The notes under the pieces are model-generated. The model made no database searches, was not told where the DNA came from, and saw only the letters and a program-made list of their open reading frames with translations. A program made the position numbers and the translations under genes. Below, piece by piece: positions 45,615 through 57,430 of a stretch of DNA of 64,000 bases. Numbering within the stretch: the stretch's first letter is position 1; every line of letters starts with the position of its first letter. Where the stretch lies: NCBI GenBank assembly GCA_027886185.1, contig WOAB01000232.1, positions 1,550,001-1,614,000 of the forward strand, in the 5' to 3' direction. This DNA is from Rheum nobile. Taxonomy: Eukaryota; Streptophyta; Magnoliopsida; Caryophyllales; Polygonaceae.

Positions 45615-46750
45615 TGTTAGGAAACGGAACTCTGGAACTTAGGTTCCCCTGAGAGTTCCGTTCCTCAGTTTCTCTACTTTTGAAGATGACAAATATTATG
45701 ATACTAATGTTTTATCTCAAAGATGTGTTTTAAGGAACCACAGGAAATTACCTAAGGCAGGAAAGCCAAACAGAACAAGGGAACCAAAGGAACAAGACAG
45801 CTGAAGGAATCCAGAGGAACCCATGTGTGCCCAGAAATGGAGCTTGCGACATTGCGATTCCCGAGAAATCTGGGACACACAACCTCGGACAAAAGGTGTC
45901 GAAAACGACTTGTCCGAAGCTTCCAAAAGTCTGCCAAGGTCCAAGAGCTAAAGAACAAGATGCCTAGAGAACCTCTACCTCAGACAGAGACGATGAAAGT
46001 GACAGCACATGAAGACGTCGCTGTCCAACAGACGGTTCCCAAGCGGCCAGCTTACTCAACCTCGGACGAAAGCGTTTTGACAATGACACCACAAGGCTCG
46101 TCTGAGGTAGTTGACCAACCAAGAGAGATTCTGAGCTGTCTAGGTTGTTTGCACATGCCAAGAACAACGTGGATCAAGGAGAACCACTAATCCTAGGGCA
46201 AGCTCAATCCGTGGGAACCAAGAGAGGATCGAGCTGCGAATAATCCTCTATAAAAGGAAGACTAACCCAAGGGTTATCTTAATGCACTAAAACAAGAACT
46301 CACACTCATTAGCAAATATCTAGTGTGAACCTTAAAACAAAGATCATCAAAGCAAACCGAGATCAAGAGGAACCAGTCAAGGAAGAAGAGCTGAGTGCTA
46401 AGTTCCTGTGACTGTAAGTGATAGTTCCTAGGTGCGAAAGTATGTTTCTTGGATTGATTATTGATTGTGTTAAGTTATCTAGGATTGTCTAACTGTGTGT
46501 AAGGCAAAGGAACTGTGTGTTCGTACCTAGGATAAGCTGTAACCAAAAGAGATAAGAAATCAAGAAGTAGACTTTGAAATCATTTCGAAAGAAAGGTAGT
46601 GGTTTTTATCCTGGATTGCTAGTTGACAATCAAAGGTTTCCACTATAAGGAACTTGTCATTTGTTTGATTGTTTATCTTCCGCTGCGAAAGGAACTGAGA
46701 ATCGTTATTCTGAGTTCCTTAAGCTTTTATCTAATAATCACGATCCTACA
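45615..46750 (+). repeat. 3' LTR of the SIRE-type element
   Basis: This runs from tgttaggaaacgg to cgatcctaca, with TG...CA ends, 1136 bp. It is preceded by the polypurine tract aaaaagggggaaat. Its last 716 bp match the partial 5' LTR. Confidence 0.9.
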
Positions 46751-48080
46751 CCTTATTTAGTAGATAACATTAAGGCATATTATATCCTACTATCCCCTCA
46801 AGCTGGCGCATGTATGTCGAGAACACCCAACTTGTGGAGTAACAAATCAAACTGAGCCGTCTCAAGTGGTTTAATCATGATGTCGGCTGGTTGATGAGTA
46901 GTGTTAATGTGTTCCAAGCATATGTTGCCTTTAGTAACTTCATCGCGAACAATATGACAATCGACCTTTATATGTTTGGTCCGTTCATGAAACACCGGGT
47001 TATTGGCATTGTGGATGACAGATTGGCTGTCACAAAAGAGTGACATAGGCTGGTGGTGATGGGCGCCTAAAGAGTGTAATAGACAGCAAAGCCATTTTTG
47101 TTCACAAGTGACATATGACATCGCTCTCTACTCATCTTCAGCAAAAGAGCGGGATATTGTGGTTTGCTTTTTAGTACGCCATGAGATCGGAGACAAACCC
47201 AAATAAACATAATAAGCTGTTAAGCATCATCTTGAGACGGGACACGCGACCCAATTTGAATCACAGTAACCCGTGAGAGAGAGGTCAAATGATGCAGAGA
47301 ATATGATGCCTATACCTGGGGAGCCTTTTAGGTACCGAACCACGCGAAGAACAGCAAGCCAATGTTCATGGTGAGGCTGCTGCATGAATTGTGATAGGAT
47401 GTGCACCGAGTAGGATAGTTCAGGTTGGGTGATCGTGAGATAGATCAAGCCAGCCACAAGACGACGATAGGAGCTGGGGTCATCATGGAGTGGACCCGAG
47501 GCAACAACAAGGTTGTGTTTCTGCTCCATGGGTACAATTACTGGTTTGGCGCCTAGGAGGCCGATTTATTGGATTTATATCTAAGGCATACTTGCGCTGA
47601 CATAGTATGAGTCCTTGACTATTGCGAGCGACTTCTATCCCAAGGAAATATCAGAGTTTCCCAAGGTCCTTCATATGGAAACAGGAGGACAAGTAATTTT
47701 TGAAGTCTTGAATGAATGTCCCATCATTTCCGGTGATGAGAAGGTCATCTACATAGACCAAGACAGACAAGCACCATTCACCTTTGAATAAAGTGAAGAG
47801 AGAGTAGTCCTCTTGAAATTAACAGAATCCATATTTGATGAGAGCATTGGATATTTTGGCAAACCAACACCTAGAAGTTTGTTTGAGACCGTACAATGAT
47901 TTACGGAGGCGACACACTTTGAACGGAGAGGCAAGAGTAAAACCCGGTGATGGTTTCATGTATACTTCTTCTTTAAGGTCGCCATGAAAAAATGCATTAC
48001 GCACATCCATTTGTTAAATCCCAATGATGAGCCGCTACTACGGCTAAGAATGTGTGAGCCGTCGTTGATGAGACGTTTGT
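46751..48080 (-). pseudogene. decayed Copia element, RT and RNase H fragments
   Basis: Read on minus, fragments appear in order: [18 protein letters not shown] and [12 protein letters not shown] (RT, 48010-47820), SYRRLVAGLIYLT with VLRVVRYLKG and GYCDSNWVACP (47529-47227), then RNase H LFCDSQSVIHNANNPVFHERT and LHKLGVLDIHAPA (47060-46798). After this a gaggggat polypurine tract and the start of an LTR are cut off by the neighbouring SIRE LTR at 46750. Gag, protease, integrase and the YVDD region are not recognisable. The coding style differs from the SIRE-type copies (a smaller Copia lineage). Confidence 0.85.
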
Positions 48081-48348
48081 CGTAGACACCTATCAAATAA
48101 ACCTAAAAAACCTAACTAATGTAACTTCGATAAGTAAGGGTCGAATCCCACATAGAATCAAGCTATATATCCTGTTTGCCAAATCGTTCACCAATTGATA
48201 ACAAAGACAAAGGGGAGAGTTTATATGAATCTAACTAAGAAAATGATAAATAAAACATAAATAGCTTGGCTAGACACACCTTCAGTTTGGTTGATCGATC
48301 ATTGATTATCCCTAGTTCTCAATTCTCATGAATGTCCTAATCCCTGTT
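48081..48348. other. unclassified, possibly repetitive segment
   Basis: This is non-coding sequence between the Copia relic and the next LTR. It contains gggtcgaatcccacata, a phrase that in my experience occurs in plant repeats. I cannot assign it. Confidence 0.3.
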
Positions 48349-49171
48349 TGTTGAATCGTTAGTGTGTTAAACAGGGAACGATGTGACTGTTCCCTGGACA
48401 ACAAAAATAAGTAAAGATTCAAAGTAATAACACAGTTCCCAAACATGTACTTGTATTATTAGAGTTGTACAATCTCACAAGTCTTCTCTCCACCTATACC
48501 CTAGGCTAAAGACTTTGAGTGCAATCACCTCTAAACAACACAAGAACAAAACAAAACCCAAAGCAAGAACTACCTGTACCTTGCCTTAGATCTTCGATCT
48601 TAGTTCCCAAGAGTTCCTTCGAATGCTCGATGACAAATAACTGAGATGTATTTCCCCAAGACAATTCTCATCTATATATAGGGTCTAACAAAAATCCTAT
48701 TTCCAATTATCTAACAATAGTCACATATGGTAACTATGAACAACTACGTTTCCAAATAAACACTAAAGCTGGTTATCACATATTTTCCTTGTATAAACTT
48801 TCCTAAGAATTAATATCTTCTCCTTCTTCTCCAAGTAAGGCACAAAATCTTGTTTCCTTGTATAATTGAGTCCATCTGGGAACAACTGGCATCTCTGCGT
48901 TCTCGCGTTGTTCCTCAGACACGGCGTTGCCATAAATAGAACTTTCCTTGTATAAGCACCACGCGCTTTCCAGATTTCCAATTTGTTTGCATAGGAACTG
49001 TTCCTTATTTCCACAACGTTCCATTGTGCTCCTCTGTTTTCTCTTCTTCACTGTTTTTCATTGTTCCTTTATCCTTTCATAAAACCTGAAACTCATAGGA
49101 ACAACAAGAAACCATAAAACCTAATGGTGTTTATCATCATCAAAACCAGAGGGAACGTCAAGGTTCCAACA
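48349..49171 (-). repeat. 3' LTR of a minus-strand SIRE-type element
   Basis: On minus it runs from tgttggaacc to gattcaaca, with TG...CA ends, 823 bp. The polypurine tract gggggaaat sits just upstream of it (49172-49185 on plus). A tatatatagatgag promoter-like stretch lies inside (about 48670). Its partner LTR is not in the window. Confidence 0.8.
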
Positions 49172-50514
49172 ATTTCCCCCTTTTTGGTGATGACAAACCC
49201 ATTCAAAAATTGTTCGATCAAAACAGAGTAATAAGCAAGGTAATATTTATCAACATGTATCTCAGTTTAAATGTATAAGCATAATTTTATGTCAAATGAA
49301 TAATTGCAATTCATACCTCCAAGTTGCATCATCGTTCCCCCTCAGCACTGGCATCGTCTAGAAATTCCCAAAGAATTAGGAACAATTAACTGTTACCTCT
49401 CTTAATTGAGGTATCGCACAATTTCCACACTTCCCCCTTTTGGCATCATCAAAAGACAAAAAATAAACAGTGGAACAACATAGCTAATCAACAGTTACCA
49501 GCAAAGAAAAGTGCATTTAACTTGCAAGGAATTGATTACAAAAACCAAAAGACAATCAGGAAAATAATCACAAAGAGATCACAATGCAAACACTTAAACC
49601 AGATAACATATAAGAAATCCAAGAGAAGAGGGTCAGACGGGCTGGATAAGAGAAATGTCCACTCAAGACTCATAATCCTCCTTCTGGGCCTTGTCCTTAT
49701 TGAGGAAATACTCAAGAAGCAGTGAAAGAATGTTCTTGATCTCACGCAACTCAGTCAACATCTGACTTTGTACAGAAGCACCTTTAGATGTTCCCTCTCC
49801 AGCTTCTCGCTTCAAAATATCAGACACATGCAGAGTTCCCTTGGCGTCTCCTTGAAACTGCATCTTGTTCACATTCACCATGTCTAGCTCAGTGATAATG
49901 GGAACTTCGCCTTCTGCTCTATAGACCCCTTCTGCTTGCAGAATTAGCTTTATGACATTTGGGTAAGCAAGGGAGTGAGTCTTGGCACTGCGTTTTGCCA
50001 TGTGTTGAAGAATGATACTAGGAAGATCAATCTTCTCCATGTGCCAAAACTTGTCCAACAGCAGCAGATCTGTGGCAGTGATTGTGTTTCTCTTTTCCTG
50101 CCTAGGAACAACAACCTTCATAATGATGTGATGCGCTATTCGCTGAGACAGGGTGAGAGCTGACACATGAGTGGCTGGAATTTTGGATTTGAAGAGCCGC
50201 TCAGCACTAGCCTCCTTGGCCAATTTCAAGGCATCTGTGGTCTTCTCAGAAATCTCGCAAAACCCTTTAGCAGAGACAGACAACAGACGAGCAACTTTGG
50301 AACTGGTGAAGGACAGATATTCATCATTGATGGACGCTGTTCCTATAATACCCCTCATTTTTAGTAAAGAGTATTTTGGTAATTTTCCAAACTCTCGTAC
50401 TATAGTCGGATTAATTTTAGAGAAGTTCAGACATTCTGCAAAATGCTTGATCTCTGTAATATTTCCCTGAGTGGAATAAAATAAATTTAACATATTTTTG
50501 GGGTTTAGAATATT
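49172..50514 (-). mobile_element. 3' internal part of the minus-strand SIRE-type element
   Basis: This internal region holds the extra ORF and a series of polypurine-like tracts, and is cut at 50514/50515 by a Ty3/gypsy LTR. The rest of the element should lie to the right of the gypsy element, outside this window. Confidence 0.75.
49663..50514 (-). pseudogene. extra ORF (plant transposon protein domain) of the SIRE-type element, 5' end cut off
   Basis: The minus frame is open from the gypsy junction to a stop at 49663, about 280 codons. It carries blocks also found in the extra ORF at 55770: a TATDLLLLDKFWHMEKIDLP segment followed by SIILQHMA, HSLAYPNVIKLIL, and NVNKMQFQGD near the C-terminus. 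The sequence resembles the 'putative plant transposon protein' domain found in SIRE-type elements between pol and the 3' LTR, the place of an env-like gene. No signal peptide or membrane segment is seen here. The function of this domain is unknown. Confidence 0.75.
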
Positions 50515-51249
50515 TGTTCGGATACGAATATATTTAACCCGAGGTTAAAAACCATGCCCATAATCCTTCCCGGACAAAAGAGGACAAAAGGCACAGAAAA
50601 TGGCCTTGACCGCACCCGCAATCAGTCCACCGCACCCCGCGGTGAAAGGCCAATTTCTGAGGCGGTCAGGTGGGGGTTCACCGCACCCGCGGTGAGGCCA
50701 CCGCACCCCGCGGTGTCATCATTTCTTCTCTGTAGCGCCAGACTTCAGACGTCGCGTCGTCTTCGCCTCTACAACTGTCCCATCCGGTCGTTGTAGGCCC
50801 CTACCATGAGTCACCTGGTTGCTTGACCTCCTTGCTTGGGCTATAAAAGGAAAGGAGCTGGAGTGGAGTTGAGTCACAGCTCTCAAACTCTCTGTCTCAA
50901 ATCTCTCATTTCCATTGTTACCGGAAAGCTCAAGCTTTCGCCAGAGTGTCGCCGGAGCTACCATAGGAGGAGAAGGTACTCTCCAAGTGGTGTTTGGAAG
51001 TGCAAGGAGTTTGGAAGTCGAAGCCCATCCTAATTGAATCCAAACGCGTCGATCACGGTGAGTTTTCGTCGTCGCCATGTCGCCACTGTAGCTCGACCGC
51101 ACCCGCGGCAGGGCCGGCGCACCCGCGGTGTGTCTGGGCTCGTGGTGTGGCTTTGGGCTTTGTGGTCTCGATCGAGGCTTCGTTCCTTCGATTTAGTTTG
51201 TCTTTCTTTAGATTCATATATTTGGTTATCGAATCTAACTTAGGGTTCC
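50515..51249 (+). repeat. gypsy 5' LTR, first part
   Basis: It begins tgttcggatacg, directly after the interrupted SIRE ORF. It contains at least six CCGCACCC(C)GC-type motifs at about 50611, 50630, 50680, 50699, 51099 and 51114, several of them small palindromes (caccgc...gcggtg). Confidence 0.65.
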
Positions 51250-52174
51250 TGTTGAATTCCTTAGGTTTTGATGGTTACAAACACTCAACTAATATGTGTA
51301 CCAAGTGTTTCAGGGACAAGAAGAGTTATCCCAGGGAGCTTTGCAGCACAGGATATCAGAGGGAACAAAGGCTTGCTTAGCGCTTTGTTACCTCTCAAGG
51401 AACTGAAGTGACGGACCAGATCAAGGCTGCAAAAGGAAAGAAGTCATCCAGCGTGCTGAGTTAAGGAAACAAACCAAGAAGCCACGCGGTAGAGGATAAA
51501 GACTTCGGCTCCAAGGATCAAGCCGGATTGCGCGAAGATATGGAGAGAGAAAACCCGATCGTATTGATCCTAGGAATCTTTCCTAAGATAAGGCGATTGG
51601 AGAGAGAAGAACGTTATCTAATCGGTTGGATTAATTAAGGAACTCCTTCCTTAATTAATATAACCGGTTGTGATATCTTATCTTCAAAACAAAATCATAT
51701 CTTTGTAATCCGATTCTAGTATTTCCTAATTTTGTGTCAATTAGGGTTTTAGCCGAGTTGTATTTAAGAGAAGCATGGATTCTTTTCTATGTAACGACGA
51801 AGAAGAAAAAGAAGAACAAAGAGCGTTCAGTTAAGAAGAAAAAGAGAGTGAAGTGTTTGTGAGTCTTTGAGGGTTGAGTTCGGATTCATCGTTGTAGGAG
51901 TGATCTTCGAATCTAGGTGGGAAGTCTAGTGTTTTGGAGTCCATGCTACAAGTGTAATCGAACAAGAAATCAATAAGACAAGTACACACTTCAAAATCCT
52001 CTCAAGCGGAAGCTTGAAGGTAGTGGTTTTTCCTTGAGAAGCTAGTTTTGCTAATCAGGGTTTCCACTATATATCGTGAGTTCATTCTGTTATCTTTCTT
52101 GCTATTTTAATCCGCTGTGCCTTCTGTGGGAACAAAGCTTTTGTTCCCTCAGACGTAACTCTAACGATCCAACA
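51250..52174 (+). repeat. 5' LTR of the pol-less SIRE-type element
   Basis: This is a 925-bp LTR from tgttgaattcctta to gatccaaca. It pairs with 57431-58355. Confidence 0.95.
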
Positions 52175-52176
52175 AT

Positions 52177-52188
52177 TGGTATCAGAGC
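52177..52188 (+). other. primer-binding site, initiator Met tRNA
   Basis: The sequence tggtatcagagc lies two bases after the LTR end, identical to the site at 38774. Confidence 0.9.
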
Positions 52189-52230
52189 CTGGTGCTCTAG
52201 ATTGTTTTAGTTACAGAATTTGCAGGAAAG

Positions 52231-54186
52231 ATGTCGTCGTCAAGCAATGCAATCGGTGATTCATTCTGGAAGCCGCCAATGCTGAAAGCCGGTGAGTATG
52301 ATTGGTGGGTGGAACAAATCGAATCCCACATCTGTTCCCTCGACGGACAGATCTGAAGAGTCATAAAAGTCGGTCCTTTGGTTATCAAGAACGATGAAGA
52401 TGAGACTAAGCCAAAACCAAAGATCGACTACACCGATGAGGACTGGAAGAAATTGAAGAAAAAAAACAGGGCCAAGAAGATCCTCCACATGGCTCTTTCT
52501 CCCTCAGATCTCAAGAAAATCATGAGCTACAAAACTGCTAAGGAGATCTGGGATGCTTTGAAGCGCCTTCATCAAGGAAATGAAGACACAAAGAAGAACA
52601 AGATCCTTTCTCTGATCAAGGAGTATGACCAAGTTTCTCAAGGGAAAGATGAACACATTCAAGAGTACTACTCCAAGTTTCATGGGCTAGTTGGTCAACT
52701 TCAGTACCTTGGTGAAACAATGCCAGACTGGAAGTTGACTCATCACTTCATGCAAGGTCTCAACACTCAGTGGGATGCCATTGCTCTTGCCCTCTACTCT
52801 CAAACAGACGTCAAGACTCTTACTATGGAAGAGGTGGTTGCTAAGCTGGAAAGCAATGCCTCTGTCTATAACCATAAGATAAACAAGAAAGGAGAGGAGA
52901 AGGCGAAGAGCATTGCCCTGAAGGTGGAAATGGCATTTGATCTATCTCAAATGGGCGATGAAGATGAGGATGGCGATGAAGATGTTGCTCTTATCACAAT
53001 GGCAATGAGGAAGATATGGTCTCGGAACAAAGACTCGTCCAGTTCCTCTGAAGGGAACAGAGACATGAAAGATGTGGTTTGTTACCACTGTCAGAACAAG
53101 GGACACATGGCCAGAAATTGCTTCAAAAAGAAGGCAGGAATGCCTCCAGCAAATGAAGGGAAGCAAGCAATGGTTGCCACCTGGGGAGAATCAGACTCAG
53201 ATGATGAAGATTCGTCACATTCCAGGGATATATGCTTAATGGCCGTTGAAGTTCCAAACGAGACAAAGGGAGAGGTAATCAACGATGAGGTAACTGAATC
53301 TGATCTTATATCAAGCTTAAAATACAAATCTAAAGAAAGCTTGATCTCTCTCATTAAGAATCTCGTTCGCGAGAGTAGTCTTTTCAGTGAGCAACTCGAA
53401 GAGAAAGATGAATCGATCTCAGGTCTGATCGAAGAAAATCAGGTTTGGGCTGAAAAAGTGCTCACGCTTGAAAAAGGTTCATCTTCCTCTTCAAACACAT
53501 GCTCTGAGTGTCCAGAACTCACTGAAAAGATTAAGTCTCTAGAGTCCACTGTCTCCTCACTCGAGGCTGAGTCTTTAATGTTAAAACTAGGAAATGCAAA
53601 ACTTTCTAGTGATCTAACCAAACTCAGTGAGGAACAAAAGGACGAGCCAAAAGGTATTGTCTTTGTTGCAGCCAAGAATGAAAAGAAACCTGAAAAGAAG
53701 GAAGTACCTCGCTTTGGAATTGGCTATCAACCTAAGCTTTCTGTTGATGACACTAAGAAAAAAGGCTCCAAAGTCGAAGGAAAACAGTCTGTAAAAGAAA
53801 AGGGGGAATGTTCCGCCAGAGGGAACAAAGGCAAAGACTGTTCTAATTCGACTGAGGAAGGCAAGGCTTGGTATCATGGACAAAAGGCTCATGCAATTTG
53901 GCTGAAGCAATCCCAAAGCAGTAAGTCCAATAATATTGATTTTCAGTCAAGGATTGCTAACAAAATAATTTGGCCAGGACAGAGCAAGTATGTAGATCTG
54001 AAGTGTCAAAGGGTCTGTTGGTATTGCGGGCATTCTAGTCATTACAAGCAAGAGTGCCTGCTGAAGCAACATAATGAGGAGATTGCTTGCACTACTAGGG
54101 AGCATATAGAAGTTGAACCTCCTAAGATTAGACATGTTGCTCCCAAACCCAGAAAGTATAAGTTTGTCTGGGTTCGCAAGAACTAA
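52231..54186 (+). pseudogene. gag of the pol-less element, one early stop
   Basis: The frame starts at ATG 52231 and is broken by TGA at codon 42 (52354-52356). It then stays open to TAA at 54184, about 650 codons in all. It contains the capsid-like region with KTAKEIWDALKRLHQG (52530-52580), a first knuckle CYHCQNKGHMARNC (about 53080), an acidic serine-rich and coiled-coil-like middle, and a second knuckle CWYCGHSSHYKQEC (about 54015). The layout matches the gag at 38822. The single stop may be recent given the low LTR divergence. Confidence 0.85.
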
Positions 54187-55361
54187 CTCTTTCTGTGCAG
54201 GATAAAGTGAGGAATGTTCCTAGTGTTTCATTCATTCAAGGGTCAGTTACTTGACAGGGAACAAAGCGAGTCTCACCTCACTTCTACATGGAATTCTTGA
54301 GACTCAAAGACCTGGTGTCAAAGGTAAAGAAAATAGGGATAAGGACTCATTGACTAATATGTTTCTTGTGTGAAAATTCCAGGTACCATGTACATCTAGG
54401 AAGGACATCACTGTGTCGAGAAAGATTGGAAAACGGGGGATCAAACGCCAATTTTCTCATTGGAACACCTGTTGGGGAACTCTACATTCAGTTCCATACG
54501 AAGTCTGGTTTGTTCACCTAACTACATGTCTATGTGTTGTGTTCCCTCGATGATTGGCTAGATTACGTGGTAAACTGTGAAAGTCGAATCTTCATGCCTT
54601 ATTATGCATTAGCTTCCTTGGGTATTAATTTTCGAAAGGCTTGACTATGTGCTTTTACTTCCTTTATGTACTGAATGTCTTGCATGGTCATCTATGTTAT
54701 CATATGTCACATGAATCAACTCTATTTCGGCCCAAAAGAATCAACTTGATGATTTGTTCCCTCATTATAAGCCCAAATGATAGTTGATTCTACAGCTCAC
54801 CCGTAACCGCCATGCTTGATGTCTCCTATGAGCCCATCTAATCATTCACAACTGGAGACCCCTCAGGCATGAAGTAAAAATCAATTGCAAATATCATATA
54901 TTTTGGTGTGATGGTCTTTTGTACCCCCTCTGGTAACTAACCCCCATCATCACACCCTACTACTTTTTGTTTTGGCGGGAAATCGGTTCGGCCTCTGTGA
55001 CTTATAGGTCTGAGATGACGTGTGTATGGCAGAATGTAATAATGGAAACCTTGTGTTGGGACGCGCCGTGCATTAAGGGTTGATTTGATGGAAAGAAGTT
55101 AGAAAGAGATCTTTCGGCTGGTTCAATTGGATTTGGACGAGATTCTGGCAAGTTTTTGGGAAAGTGGAAGATTGCAATTTTTATCTTTTGGAAACTGAAA
55201 GGATCAGATTTTATCTTTGGAATTTGTGGAAGATTTTGTGATGGCTATATAATTCGGGTCTCCAGGTAAGTCTCCTCTTCACTATTCCCTTATCTTCCTT
55301 AAGTTATCTTCTTCTTCCTCTCTGCCTCTCGTCTTCCCAGCTCTCTCTCTCTCTCACAAAA
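54187..55361 (+). other. non-coding stretch replacing pol; leader of the extra ORF
   Basis: No protease, integrase, RT or RNase H motif occurs in any frame I read. At the right end a TATA-like ctatataat lies at 55245, a cag|gtaagt donor-like site at 55265, and a pyrimidine-rich tract ends in cttcccag at 55340, just before the ORF start at 55362. These could serve to express the extra ORF from its own transcript or by splicing (inference). Confidence 0.55.
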
Positions 55362-57008
55362 ATGGCCTCAAACACTAACCTCACCCAAGACCTCCAAAAC
55401 CTCCTCGCCAAACTGTCCTCCATGGGGACAGACCCCGCTCTCCTCGCCGCCATTACCCAGTCCCTACCTTCCTCCTCCACCACCCCAGCGACCACCAAAG
55501 TTACCCCTCCACCATCACCAACCCGGGACCAACTCGCCATGGTCCCCTACATAGCCCCAATCGCCCCAAACACAGAACCCACTCCACAAAACCCTAACCC
55601 TAAAATCTCCCCGGCCGTTCCCACCGCCATATCCTCTACTGAAAGAGAGGAGGTTTATTCCTCTCCAACCCATCCTGACCCCATTGAAGAGGAGACAGAG
55701 GAGTTGCCCGGTCAAGGGACCCCGGTCACGATGGAGAAGCACCTGGCCGTCAAGGAGAAGATTTAGTCAGTGGTGAGAGACCTCTCCAGGGAGCTCGCTG
55801 AGGAAGAGGACGTGGAGGAGCCCCCAAAGGCCTCTAAGGCGTCCAGCAGGGTGAAGACTGCCTACTCCTCCAAGCGGAAGACACGCTCTCAGAGGAAGTC
55901 TGAGAAGGCGATAACGGTGAGCTCCGATGAGGAGTCGGTACCCCTCTCAGGGAACAAAGCAAAGAAAGCCAAGGTGTCTGCCGCTCCCGTCCGTCAAAGC
56001 CAGCGTCGTCTGCCGGCCAAGGCCAAAGGAAAGGTGGCGGCTGATGAAGTCAAAAGCATGAGCCATAAGTCCGTGGTAAAAGAATTGCTGGTGGACCCGG
56101 AGTTCCTTAAGGAGAATTATCTGGAGGAGGTGTATGCAGTACTGGATGCTCAGAAGTGGAGTCGGCTGTTCGTGGAAGAAGAAAGAGTGGATGAGGACTT
56201 GATAAGGGAGTTCTATTCGTCTTATGTGATGGAAGTCAAACCCCACGTCGTTCTGGGGAGCTACAAGCTTGGAGGGAAGGTACATATGTTTTCGAGCATT
56301 GAGTTGGGAGTAGCCTTGAGAGTCCCACATGAGGGGTATGACGAGTACCCAAAAGGAAGATGGCCTAAGGATTTTCCATATTCTGAAGCTGTGTGGGCAG
56401 TGGCTGGCATTGAGAATGCTTTTGGAAGTGGTGATCTTGACATATCTGAGATGTCTGCCGTCAACAAAGTATTATACCACTTCTTGATCAACAACATCAC
56501 GCCCAGGGGACAGAAAAGGAATCGACTGCTGATTTTGGATATTGTCCTCCTATCTACACTATTGAAGAAGGAACCCATTTGCCTCCCCAGGATTATGATG
56601 CAGCACATGTCCCATGCTAGGAACACAGACCAGCACGCTCTTTCGTTCCCTCGAGTTGTCAAAAAGATTATTGAGTACCATAAAGTCTACAACTCCTCGA
56701 CGGAATCGAGTGTCTTCTCCCGCCCCTTCGATGTCAGTAATCTACACAAGATGAAGTTTGTTCTTCAAGGTGACGAAGGTTGGGTGAAACTGGATAGTGT
56801 TCCGGCTGTTTCTGAGACTATGGGAGATTCTGAGGCGGACAGTTCTGAGGGGGAACTGAATGAGAAATCATCTATGGGTAAGGATCTGAGAAGTCTTTGC
56901 CAGGCAGTGCAAGATTTGGCTGCTCTGCAGACGCTTCTCTTGGCAGACGTACACGCGCTTCTCTCCCATCACGCATTAGCTCCATCGCCTGGTCATAGTG
57001 ATGCCTAA
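55362..57008 (+). pseudogene. extra ORF of the pol-less SIRE-type element, one in-frame stop
   Basis: The frame runs from ATG 55362 to TAA at 57006, about 548 codons, with one TAG at 55764. The N-terminal part is proline/threonine-rich and acidic, then comes a basic stretch (SSKRKTRSQRKSEK) and an acidic patch. From about 56060 the conserved domain follows, with EFYSSYVMEVKPHVVLG, VLYHFLINNITPRG and PRIMMQHMSHARNTDQHALS. This matches the partial ORF at 49663 on minus. The domain is known from SIRE-type elements as a plant transposon protein of unknown function. The basic stretch could be a nuclear signal. No membrane segment is visible. Confidence 0.8.
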
Positions 57009-57430
57009 CCGTTTTCCTGCCATCCACGTACTTCTTTGTTCCCTTGCTCATCTATCATCCTTAGTTGTTTTTATTTCTCTCTGACTTGTGTGCCCTGTGT
57101 GGCTTAATGACTGTGTTTAGATGTTTTGCATGTTTTGGCTGTCTTTGCATGTTGTTGAAGTTTTTTTTAAAATTAATGACAAGGGGTTTTTTTGTTTATC
57201 AGGCATTGATCTTTCGTCTCTAACTCTTTACTGTGTTTTTGATGATGCCAAAAGGGGGAAAATGACAGGTAGCATTGTCTAAGGGGGAACAAAACAGGTA
57301 AAACGTATTGCTGAACTAAGGGGGAACTAACAGTGTTTTTAGTGGGAAACTTTCTTGTCAGTTTTGTCTTGTTCTAGTTGGTATATGCTTTATTGTTAAG
57401 GGTGTTTGTCACCATCAAAAAGGGGGAATT
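57009..57430 (+). other. polypurine-tract region before the 3' LTR
   Basis: Four aagggggaa-type tracts occur (about 57251, 57281, 57319 and 57418). The last adjoins the LTR and is the probable plus-strand primer. The first is preceded by gatgatgccaaa, matching the equivalent places in the other two SIRE-type copies. Confidence 0.7.

Larger units (their letters stand above)
38057..46750 (+). mobile_element. SIRE-type Copia retrotransposon, 5' LTR truncated
   Basis: The order is partial 5' LTR (38057-38771), Met-tRNA primer-binding site, gag, open pol, a remnant of the third ORF, polypurine tracts and a complete 3' LTR (45615-46750). The pol order protease-integrase-RT-RNase H is Copia. The large gag with two zinc knuckles and the extra ORF after pol point to the SIRE/Maximus lineage. 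By eye the two LTRs differ at about 20 sites over 715 bp (~2.8%). Gag carries stops and the third ORF is largely deleted, so the copy is not autonomous now. Confidence 0.9.
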
